DNA of 64,000 nt from Dermatemys mawii (Eukaryota > Chordata > Testudines > Dermatemydidae): positions 2,321,109-2,385,108 of the forward strand of contig ML677330.1 in NCBI GenBank assembly GCA_007922305.1, read 5' to 3'. A program made the translations under genes and the position numbers. Shown one piece after another: positions 50,225-60,650 of the stretch (its first letter is position 1; each line of letters begins with the position of its first letter). The notes below the pieces were generated by a model. That model was not told the origin of the DNA. It saw only the letters and a list, made by a program, of their open reading frames with translations, and did not search any database.

Positions 50225-50919
50225 ATCTCTGAGACATAGCCTGTTACACTACAAAGTTAGATGGTGTAAATCCACTTGTGTTGACCATTATGTGTTTTCT
50301 CTTGCTGAATAAGCAACCCGTTACAGCGAGGCATTAACACCACCACTTCCCGAAATGATGAGGGGCCATGGTTGACTGACTTAGGTCGATGCAGTGTGAG
50401 TGTAGACACTGCATTGGTTGTGTTGACCCTAAAAGTTTTCCAGCTGGTGTCCTCAATGCCCACAACAGTGACTGCTCTGTTTACAATTTTGAATTCCAAT
50501 GCCCAGTATTCACAGAGACCAACAGTGCACCATTTCACTTTAAAACCCCAAGTGTTTTTGAAATGCCTTTTCTTGAGTGCCTAACTTAGTTAGCACAGCT
50601 AGCACCTCACCTTTGTCATATTCATCCCACTGTCCAACTGACTATACCAACTCCACGCACACAGATTGCTACTAGACATGCTGCTGCCTGAAATAGTCAA
50701 GAAATCTTGGTTTTCCCTGGAATGTTGGGGAGAGAGGCTGTGCAACCACAACTATGGACCAGCTGTAGAAATATTGACAAGGAGCATGGGGGATGCTGGT
50801 AAAGGGGCATGATAGAGATATGCAGCACCTCTGTGTGAAAGCAAAGGAACTATGCCAGGGCAATCACAATGTGTGAGAGGGCAACATGATCCAGTGCTGC
50901 CCGGCAGCCCTGTTGCTTC

Positions 50920-51057
50920 TACTATGAGCTGCATGCCAGACTTGGCAGTGGCCCCAACAACATCCCACAGACCACTGTAGATATCTTAAAAGAGCCCGAC
51001 GCCCCTGCCATGAACAGCGAGGAGGTGTGTGGGGAGGGAGACGCAGTAGGAGACTGA
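50920..51057 (+). pseudogene. Harbinger Myb/SANT-like accessory protein remnant
   Basis: An open frame reads YYELHARLGSGPNNIPQT, then VDILKEPDAPAMNSEE and an acidic stretch, ending at tga (51055-51057). This matches the region after the Myb-like trihelix DNA-binding domain in turtle Harbinger accessory proteins. In active Harbinger elements that protein binds DNA and brings the transposase to the nucleus. No start and no intact DNA-binding domain remain. Confidence 0.6.
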
Positions 51058-51279
51058 AACCATGCAGAGAGCCAGGAATGGGTTGACGCTCCACAGGAAT
51101 CTATCCAATCCAGCCAGATGTGAGCAGATGAGCCTACTCATAAAGAGGAAAGAAGCTCAGGTAAGTGTGTGTGTGCATAATTTCTTGTAATGTTTTGAGG
51201 CTTTTCTTTTCCCTCGAACCTCATTTCCCTCTCTCCTTCTCACCCCCAGGGGATGGGGGGGGGGGGAGGGAGAGGCCCG

Positions 51280-52060
51280 CTTTCTGTGGGGATAGCACAA
51301 GAGGTAGGATAATTCCTCCCTACTCTTTTCATAAACATCCCTAAAAGTCTCATTCTGCACCAGCTCAGCTGGCAGATGAATCCTTCCTTGGTGCTTTCGA
51401 GGTGACCACAGTGTCCAGCTTCATGTGACCTGCAAAGCAAGGGGTAGGCTGGATCCCCTAGAATCACTACTGACATTTCCTTGTCTCCAGTGGTGATGTA
51501 CCTCCATGCAGGTTTTTGAAAAGTATTGGTGTCCTTAAAGATGCAAGCATCATGCACTTTCTTTAACCAGCCCACACTGATATCAGTGAAGAGCCTCCAG
51601 TGATCCACTAGCGCTTACATAACCACAGAAAAGTATCCTTTTCTGGTGATGTACTCAATATGAAGTTGGGCTGTTGCCCCACCACAGTTTGGGAACCCTG
51701 TTGCTGAAAATCCACCGATTAACTCCTGCAAGTTACTGACCATCACAGGCCTCTGTAGCAGGAGATGTTCAATGGCCTTACTTATGCACTTGGGTCACAA
51801 CAACCCCCACTGTGGATTTTCCATCTCCAAAATGATTGCCTATTGACAGGCATAGGTGTTGCAAACTTCCAGAACATGATCACCACTGGCTTTTTCGCTA
51901 TATTGGTCCCGGAATTGAAGCTTTACCCTGTGGAGCTGCTCTGCGAATGCTAGCAGCAACCTGGCATTTTTTTCACTCTGTCCATCAGCATCCAGTTATT
52001 GACCTTGAACATCTCTTCATTGTCCTCCTCGCCATCCCAACTGTAGCAGAGATCTGCAAA
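51280..52060 (-). pseudogene. PIF/Harbinger (HARBI1-like) transposase remnant
   Basis: On the minus strand, translation in shifting frames gives, from about 51835 to about 51290, an FGDGKSTVG-like segment (GVGKSTVG in intact proteins), a GFPNCGGA segment, EYITRKGYFSVV, DHWRLFTDISVGW, KKVHDACIFKD, VVILGDPAYPLL and a CRMR segment. These follow the order of the DDE nuclease domain of PIF/Harbinger transposases, related to vertebrate HARBI1. Frameshifts and stops make it inactive. The uninterrupted part is 51240-51608. Confidence 0.8.
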
Positions 52061-52490
52061 TAATGGTGAATAACGTGTCCTGTAACACAGTGCACATGAG
52101 AATTGTGGTGAGTTCCGAAGGGTCTATGCTTTTGCCAGAGAGATGTCAGAGACTGAAAAGTGGTGTGCAGGACTGTGGGAATTTTAAATAATGAGGCAAA
52201 AATTAGGGGATGTGGAAAGTATCATGAAATGAAGAAAATGGTGTGTTGGGTTCTTTACCTGTAGCTCCCTGAAATCCCTGGACAAAGAACTTCAAAAATA
52301 TCCCATAAGGCATTGTGCTAGACAGAGGCACAGTGTAGACTGGGATACTTACTCATGGTACACCACACTTTACACTGGTGCAGACATTTCTACTCAGTAC
52401 GCACAGTGCTGATGCAAGCAGCCAATTTTGCATGCACCTGAGTGTGGAGGCTTTGCATCAACTGAAAACTGTAATGTAGCTATGGTCTGA

Positions 52491-54239
52491 CTCTCAGCTC
52501 CCTACCCTACTTAAATGTCGTAACATGTCCCTTCGCCTTAAAGTGTGGGTGAGTTCCCACACAGCAGAATGGAAACGTACCTAACTTAATTGTTCATCTC
52601 CTGTTATTGTCATTTGTGGTTTGAGGAAATTTGGATATTATCATTTTTCCAAACTCCAACTCCATACCCTTGGGGTTTTCACTGGTCACTAATTAATACC
52701 CTTGAAAACTGTCAAATATATATTGAACCACGAACATTGTAGCTGACATACTGGCATAGTTTTCATTTCCCATCAGCGCTGAGGTTGGAGTGACAAAATT
52801 TCCATAAGCATCAGTCCAGCTATAATTCCCTCTAGGTTACAGGACAACTTTAACATTACGCTTCTGGTTTTCCCGCTCTAGTTAGAAATAACATCCACAA
52901 CTGCAGTACTATAAGATGGGGGACCATGTCCTGTTGAGAGGTTGCAAGTAGGTGTCAGGAGGCTGTGTCCACCCTGGCCTTCCCTCAATGTTAAACGGGA
53001 AGGGGACCATAGCTATATGGGAGATGGGTTTTTGGAGGGTCCAGGTATGCAAAATGTTGAGAACCACTGCTAAAAGTGCCCAGAGAGGAAAATAATGTTT
53101 CAGTATTTCTCTGAGAACGTGACAGCACTTATTATGTAACCTGTTTCATTGTTCCCCCTGTAGAGGCAGTGAATTAGAGCTAAATTGCGCTATGTAGGCC
53201 CAGCCCATACTAAGGGGTCCCGTAGAGCCGTTCTGCTCCAGAGGGAGAACTGGAAAGAATTCTGCACAGAAAGAAAGAATGCCTCCTGGAGCTCAGGGAC
53301 AGACTGTGTTTATGCATTGTGCAGCCCCTAGGCAATAGAGAAGAAGCAGCCTCATATTCCACAGAATGTGAGGGTTGTAATTCTTTCCAGAGCTTACAAA
53401 GAGGATGATACATCCTCCCCCACAGAACAACCACAGAATGTGGACCTTAGTTTCCCCGTTTGTCTGTGTGAGTCTTTCACACACCAATGGGGGGAAGAAA
53501 AATATTTTTAAAATATTGTAAAGTGATTCAAAAAACACAGATATTGACAGTGGGACTTGGGGGCAGCAGTGCAGTAACAGGAAACAACTTTTCATACAGT
53601 TTTGTTTTAGTCTGCTTAGATTTAGAGTTGCTGCTGTCCCTGGAAAACTTTGCATAAGAGACCATCAGGCTATTTGTAAAGTCAGGAGAGGACCAGAATA
53701 AGCTCTTTTAGTTTTGATTATTATTTTAAATATTTTTGTACTTTTCTAACTAAGAAATGCCTGTGGACTTTTAAAAAAGAAACTAAATTAAATTAGTACC
53801 ATAAAGTAGTTTTTTCAGGGTTTCCTCTGGAATCCCCTTATTTCCCCAATTCTGTTCTCCCCCACAACAGTGACTGTAGAAAATAGCCTGGTGAGATCCC
53901 ATACTTATATTACCTCATTGACTTCCACATCAAATTTGCTCACATACCTCTCACTCCCCACCCCTCAACAACAACAAAAAATTAACAGCAAATTCATAAG
54001 GGAATAAGAAAGTGAAGATGGGTCTGGCTGACGCATCGCCATCAATGACCCTGATCCAGTTGAAGTGTGTTATGGGTGAAACTGAGGTGTCAGACTTCTA
54101 ATGCTGCTGAGGTGGGTTGTGGTTCCTGATGATTTTATGTGAACCAGAAAGAACACAGCTTGGCTTTCAGATACCAGGATGAATTTGCAGGGCTGGCAGT
54201 TAGAAATAACATATCTTCCCTTGCACTGTAACTGAGTAC
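52491..54239. other. COL25A1 intron (assumed); hAT end near 53055-53073
   Basis: tgttgagaaccactgc at about 53058 is the right end of a hAT of the 21015 family; its left end is missing. Otherwise no gene or repeat is recognised. Confidence 0.5.
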
Positions 54240-54545
54240 ATTTGATCTGGAAATCATTGAGACACAATAAATGTGGAACACCTCCTCCCCCTCCCCCTGG
54301 TGCCATTTTTATGGAGTTGCTTCTCGTAAAGGAGCCGCACTTTGTGATGCCTCAGTTTATGCAGCCTAAAATCACACTGAGTTTTCTTGCTGCCATATCA
54401 TATTTCAAGTTCATGTATAATTTACTGTCCACTGTGGCTCCTAGGTCTTTTTGGCTTCACTGTTTTTCAAGTTTTTCCCTCCCATTGAAGATCTGTGTTT
54501 TGGATGATTCTTCCCCAGACGTTCCAGACTTCCTCCCACTGAATC
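54240..54545 (-). mobile_element. CR1-type LINE fragment (antisense)
   Basis: The minus strand translates in part as YDMAARKLSVILGCIN, which corresponds to the reverse transcriptase segment AAAVKKANRMLGIIKK of the CR1 copy at 36530-36570. It also has a CCTAGG-associated segment typical of this region. It is short and broken by stops. Confidence 0.65.
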
Positions 54546-55634
54546 ATGTTCATGAAGGGGCCAAATCCTGGTTCCTGTGCACACCTCCAACTTAACTGGC
54601 TATATGCAAGGAGGCAGGAAAGATGGAACCCTCCATCTCAAACCCAGCACAGCATAAGGAACACTTTAGCCAGTGTATCCAAAATTCCCAAACTTTGTGC
54701 CCCTTTCCATGGGCCTGATGCAGAAGTATGCTACTCAGGGGGTGCATCCCAAGTACCCCCTTTGTACCGTAGCTTTCCCTCCAGAGCAGGAGAAGTGATG
54801 ATTCTGCTGCATCCCAAGGTCCTGCCACCTATGAGAATTTGGCCAATGGTTTCGTAGTTCCATAAGATGTGTTAAGAAATGTGATATCTTCCTGTGCATC
54901 TCATTCCTTACTATCTTGCCTGGAGGTTGCTGCTGATTCCTGATACCAAATATCCTTATTCCCTTTGTTCTCAAGCAGACCCAGGATCGCTACTCTTGTG
55001 TTTGATTTCTCTCCTCTCTGTATCATGCAATTTTTCTCTGTGGGCCAGATGCTGCCTTGCCCTAACTCCTGACATATAGTGTTTTGGGAGGGCGTGAAGA
55101 CCTTCTTTCCCACACCACAAAATTCCAGTCCTTCCTTGAGAGGACCACAGAAGCTTTCTCGACCTGTAGCTCCCTGGGAAAGGTGATAGCAATTGGGGAG
55201 AGGGGAGGTGGTGTCCTGATACTGTCCCCCCAGCACTGGCCAGCAGAGCCCACCCCACAAAGGTACGTTGTCTCTGCTCCCAAGAGTTCTGTCACCCAGC
55301 AGACCGCTGTGTATGTGTATGTCACCCATCAGACTGCTGGATAGTTATAGCCTCTTGCAAGTGCAATTCGACTGTTTTTACAGAAAAACCGTTGTCCTTG
55401 AAAGCCCAGAATAATGCATTTCCTGAAAATGCCTCCAATATTTCATTTATTCAGCCAGATGCTGAACATTTGTGGAAATGTATTATTCAGAATGCCACCC
55501 TTACTCACGAGGCTTTACCATAGGCCCGACATTGCCCCCACTGATGTTAATGTCAAAATTCCTATTGATGTGCATAGGTGCAGGATCAACTTCCATGTTT
55601 GTACATTGCTTCTTTAGATATCTTTAGCTAAAAA
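54546..55634. other. no gene or recognised repeat
   Basis: Overlapping open frames of up to 142 codons on both strands (for example 54901-55329 minus) show no domain, signal or splice context and are probably fortuitous in this less AT-rich stretch. Confidence 0.5.
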
Positions 55635-55639
55635 GATGG

Positions 55640-56463
55640 TGTAAGAAGGTAGTCCCAGCTGGAGTGCCTTGCTGCAGCATGAGAGGCATGCCTGCCTCAG
55701 TTTCCTCTCTCTTGTAGCCCATGGACTTTATGCCACACACTCGTGCTTGAATAATGCCACTCTTGGGAACCAGATTATTACAAAACATAATGTAAATGGT
55801 CTGTTAAGAAAAGTTCCAAAACATAGTCCATATGATCCCCACTGCATGTAGTCTTTAAAATTCTGCTCTTCCCACTGGGAACCACTCCCCACGTCTCTGT
55901 TGGGGGTGCATCCTCACCATACTCTGGTGTCTTCCATCAAACCTAGATTCCTTGCCCATCCTCCTCTTCCACTATAAGAGGATAACCAGTCCAGACCTTC
56001 CAGCTGGAGTGTAACTCCATTCTTCCCAGCAGGAATCTCCACAGCTTCTGTGCTGGGAAATCATTCTCTCCCTGGTCTTCTCTGTTCCCTTTGGTCCAGC
56101 TCTCCAGCATGGAAACATCAGTTGGTAAGTCCTTCTGCCATTAACCTTCTACAGCCCTTGTTTTCAGCTCTCTGCCTTAGAACCCATAGGCATCTCCCTC
56201 TTCTGTTCCTCTTGCCTTTAACCCTCTGGCCCTGGCTCAGGGAGGTCAGCAGCAAACTACTCTTGCTGCTCTTCTTGCCTTCAGTCTTCCCACAGGAGAC
56301 ACCCTCTGGCTCTGAGAGCTCTCCTCTTCCCAGCACCCCTTACTCACCAGGTCTCTCTTCCTCTAGAACCCAGACACCCTCTTTTAAACTCAATTGAAGT
56401 GAGCTCAATTGGAGTGGCATTTTCCCCCTGCTCTCTCTTAAAGGAGCCAGTCACCCTGTGACA
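55640..56463. mobile_element. solo LTR with GATGG target duplication (824 bp)
   Basis: It begins tgtaagaaggtagtccc and ends agtcaccctgtgaca, with TG...CA ends. A perfect 5-bp duplication GATGG flanks it (55635-55639 and 56464-56468). The interior is strongly pyrimidine-rich on +. There is no internal coding region. It appears to be a different family from the LTRs at 10664 and 47654. Confidence 0.8.
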
Positions 56464-56468
56464 GATGG

Positions 56469-57419
56469 CCTTCCTTGCTATGTTGATGCTTTCATCAACT
56501 AATTCACCCTGCTCAACATTGATACATTTGGAAGTGCAACTCTTGGGAATATCATTCAACACTGCTCTGCATACTAACTGAGAAGTTGCTGAAGCTATCA
56601 AAATATCCAATGTACCCTTCAGTCTGCAAATATTTCTGAATTTGTTCAGCCCATCTCTAGTAAACATCATCTTGGTTTTTTCATTGTCAATTATAAATGG
56701 GTATAAAAAGAACTGTTTCCAAAAGTGAGGTGGGTTTTATTTTTCTTTTGTTTTTTTGCCAAATTTCAGTCCTGGCTCTAATTTGACAACTGAGTTAATA
56801 TATGAACCACTAAAAATACAGGATTATAATGGGGAAAACTTGTCATATCTTCCATTGTGGTAGAGCTAGTGGTTGCCTATTTGTTGTGTTGTAAAGAGGC
56901 CACATGTGACTTTTTTTGTTGTTGTTGTTTGTTTGTTCTATTCTCTCAATGCCTAGGCACTGTCAAGGTTAAAATTCTATTACTTGATGTATGTTAGTAA
57001 TTCAAAATTGTCCTTGCACCTCTTGGTCACATGGCAGCAATTGTGTATTGTAGTGCAGGTTACAGTGATTTTCTGCAAGGTATATCACCCAAGATTCATC
57101 TAGATGTTAATATTCCCTTTTGATCTCTGAATCAATAGCTGTAATAGACAGGAACTGTCTGTTTACATGGTTAACATCTAGCAAGATATAAGTAAACATA
57201 TACAATTAGTATCACCTCTAATTCTCTAACAATACAGGTTTGCATTTCAACATTCTAGCCTTTCTAACATGGAATAGCTCTAATTACCATTTGCATACTT
57301 TTCTAACATGTCCCTAAAGGTTGAATTTGGGTCATTTATCCTGCAGGATCCTTAACTCTTTCTGGCCATGTGTCACATGGGTATCAGTTATTCTCTATGC
57401 CCACTGAAGGCAAGACAAA
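56469..57419. other. no gene or recognised repeat
   Basis: AT-rich sequence with a (ttg)n-like stretch near 56915-56935. Confidence 0.5.
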
Positions 57420-57685
57420 AAATAATGGTCTTAATCCGCAGTATAGGATATTTAAGTTAGATATTAAGGAAAACTTCTTAACTGTAAGTATATTTAAGTA
57501 CTCAAATAACTTATTATGGGAGGTTGTGCAATCCTCATCCTCACAGGTTTTGAAGAACAGGTTAGACAAACACCTGTCAGGGATGGTCTAGGTGTACTTG
57601 GTCCTGCCTCAGTTCAGGTGGCTGAACTTGATGACCTATTGAGCTCCTTTCCAGCCCTACATTTCTATAAGTCTTTGATTTGGCA
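57420..57685 (+). mobile_element. CR1 LINE 3' end
   Basis: Contains tgggaggttgtgcaatcctc, ggttagacaaacacctgtca, gggatggtctaggtgtactt and gacttgatgacctattgagc-like segments, then ccagccctacatttctat. This is the standard CR1 C-terminal coding and 3' UTR layout. It is the bird-like CR1 lineage and differs from the copy at 35757. Confidence 0.85.
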
Positions 57686-58127
57686 TGGTAGCTAGAGCAA
57701 GTAGCACCAGCACATATCCTGGGAACAGCTGGATTCCCTAATTTTTCACCATTACTCATTTCTTCTCATCTGTTCCCCTGTCATCTCCTCCTAAGTGTGC
57801 TCAGTTTCATCCTGCAGTAATATTACTCATCTCTGCAACAGTTGCTGTATTTGCAGTACCTAGTCAGGGCTTCTCTCTCCCACAGTTGCACAGTAAAGCT
57901 GTCTACACTCCCGCAGTCACTATGTCAGTTTCCAGGCCTACCCACTTGGGCTTCTGTCTGATGATTCTTCTCCACATTACAGGATTTCTTCTCAACAGGC
58001 TTCTTCACAAGACCACCCTTTCCTCTTGATTTTCAGCCAAGATTATGTCCCGTGCTTGAATTTTTTACATTTACTACTCTGGGCCTTTAGTACTTCAAAA
58101 TATTGCAAGATAATGCTAATACTCTGA

Positions 58128-58827
58128 TTGCTTCAGAGAAGTGATGGCCACTTCACAACTAATATAAATAGAAAAGCATTTGAGGCCTTTTATGTATTAA
58201 GATATTCCCTTAAAACAAAGGTCCAATCTCCCAGTCAAACAACAAAAAGAGAAACTCCAAATTGTTGTACTGTAGCCCACGTATTTAACAAAAGTCAGTC
58301 CATAGGGAGAATTAACCAACACTTTACCCTGACCCAGGTGAAATGTAATTCTAATACTTCTTAGATGGACCTTCTTCCTCTTTTGTGTCTGCATTTGTGC
58401 TATAGTCCTGCTATAACTGGTCGTCGGCAACAGAACTGGCTGGTTTCGCTGCCCAAGGAGTTATAGGAATTGGAGAGTGTGGAGGGGTAGCATGGCATAT
58501 GGCTCAGGTCTGTGGCACCGAGTGGCATGGTGTGTAGGGACAAGGGAGTTATTCCACAGGTGTGCAAAAAGGAAGCTTTCTGCCTTTTCCATCCACACAT
58601 CTATCGAACATCCAGCCCAACAGTAGCCATTGGAGTCAATGGATACAGATCTATGCTTATACCCCATGTAAGCTTGCAACCCTGCCCCATGTCATGTAAC
58701 TATGACCTGTAAACAAAACTCAGTCTCATGTGTGACACCCTTGTTAAACTAAGTTCTTGGGCTCAGTCCAAGGCCTAAAAGGCTTTCCTATTTATATTAG
58801 TTGTGAAGTGGCCGTCACATGAAGCAA
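58128..58827. repeat. foldback element, about 60-bp inverted arms
   Basis: Arms at 58128-58189 and 58770-58827 are reverse complements with few differences, including ggccacttcacaactaatat followed by aaatag. The ends are ttgcttc / gaagcaa. The 580-bp interior has no recognised coding sequence and no clear target duplication. It is a non-autonomous transposon-like unit of unknown family. Confidence 0.8.
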
Positions 58828-60454
58828 CCACATTTTTTAGGTAGGTAGCTCTAGACAGGCTCTTGAAAAACCCACATTCCCATGGATAAGGGGTAAACTC
58901 TGTGCCCTGGAGAAAGCTTTACTATAGCTCTCTTTCTAGTTGCCACTTTGCCATGGTGTATGAATGATAGGCTTATGGCCTGTATATTCTTAGTATAAAA
59001 TACCTCTATGCACTCAAAAACTATCCCTAAGTGATAATGCAGTGATTCAGAATTTCTCAGCAATACAATACTAGCAGTACCAGCTTTTTACAACATTCTC
59101 AGATGCAGTCCTAGGTATCAGCAGGCCCAAAAGACTGTTAAGTTAACTAACCAAGCAGTACTGTCATGCTATCAGAAATCAGTGATGGTAATGCATTTTC
59201 TAAGAAATACTGTAGCTGAAGACATAATGTAAAAGAGAAATCCATCCCTCTGGGCATTTGGATGTTGGAAACTCATAGTCTCAGGTCACTGGTTACACAC
59301 TTATCCATTTCACCCTGAAGTTATACCCTGCATATTGTTTCAGGAGCCACATGGAGCACAGCTCTACTATATGCAAAGGAGAGGCAGGATTTGTTCCTTG
59401 TATATGGACTTCTTAATGCATGCTCTTTAAAGAGGTCTGTAATGTTGCTAGAAAAGATCATGTAAAACAGGTTGCCCAAGAATCAAAAGGTTTAGAATCT
59501 CACAGAATTTAAGGCAAGAATTTGGATGAAAAGTGGGTCCCAGTATTTATATACTGGCAAAATACTTCTCTCAGATCCACATTATAGATTTCTGTTGCAT
59601 ATCCACATACAGCAGGCTCCATGACAAACCTACATTTACAGCAACCAATTTACAGTTAATGTTGGCATTGTGTGGGTGGGTAAGGCATAATACAAAAGCC
59701 ACAGGTAAAGTGAATGCCATGGTGTAGTAAATATCATAACTGTAATAGCAGCCTCTTTACTGAACTCTGGGTAAGGCCAATGAGAATTTGGTACACAGGA
59801 CTAGTGTTGAATATACAACAGATATGCGATATACTCTTGTAAACAAAAAGTCCACATTTTGTATCAAAGGTGAATTTTATCATTTTCACTATGTGCAATT
59901 ATTAAAATGACAATTAAAACAACTCTAAATCAGAGTGGTGATTTATGTGGTGATTTCAGAAAAAGGATTTGTGTTGCAATAAATGTGTGTCCTGATTTAA
60001 AGCTCAATAAAACTTTCTCATTATATTCAGCTCATTTTCATTTTTACTGTTTCCTTTTGTAAACATCTTTATAAATAAAACAATGAATACGATAAATTAA
60101 AATGGTAATAGGCACCTGAAGAGGCATCATTAGCAACTCGGCCATCATTTATCATTTTCTCATTTCCCATGCAGCTTCTTTAAATTAAACTGTGGGGCCC
60201 AGTTCTAATGTTAGTCATTGGTAGATAACTCCATTTTTCTGGTAAAATCAATATATGTGCATGGAACTTCATGCAGTAATTCACTTGGCCAGCTAGGCAT
60301 CTGTATATAATAAGAGCTGAGCATAAGAAGAATTGGACCTTATGGTATAACCAGTGTAAATTGATGCAATTCTGTTGACATCATTTGGAGTGATATTGAC
60401 TTGCACACAAGAAAATAAAGAAAAGATTATATTTGATGGCAGAGAGACAACCTC
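58828..60454. other. no gene or recognised repeat
   Basis: AT-rich sequence; nothing supported. Confidence 0.55.
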
Positions 60455-60650
60455 ATGCTCTGGGTGTCCCTAAATATGCGACTGTTAGAAACTGGGAATG
60501 GATGTTTGAGGTTGGATAACTTGATGGTTTGATGGTTACGCTGTTCTGTGTATTAACTCTGGGGCATCTGGTGTCAGCCACTGTTGGAGGACAAGATGCT
60601 GAGCTAGATAGACCATTGGTCTGACCCAGAATGGCCATTCTGGTGTTCTC
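60455..60650 (+). mobile_element. CR1 LINE 3' end
   Basis: ggtgtcagccactgttggag, then gctagatagaccattggtct and cagaatggccattctggtgt are the CR1 3' terminus, as at 37150-37250. Confidence 0.8.

Larger units (their letters stand above)
50225..52490. mobile_element. decayed PIF/Harbinger DNA transposon
   Basis: This is a 2.3 kb element holding remnants of both Harbinger proteins in convergent orientation: a Myb/SANT-like protein on + and the transposase on -. The ends (agacatagcctgttacac and gtaatgtagctatggtct) look like eroded inverted repeats, but the boundaries are approximate. All frames are broken. Confidence 0.7.

Noticed and set aside
54901..55329. 142-codon open frame on the minus strand with several overlapping frames
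   Set aside because: No domain, no splice signals, no recognisable homologue. Several frames are open at once, as expected for less AT-rich non-coding DNA.
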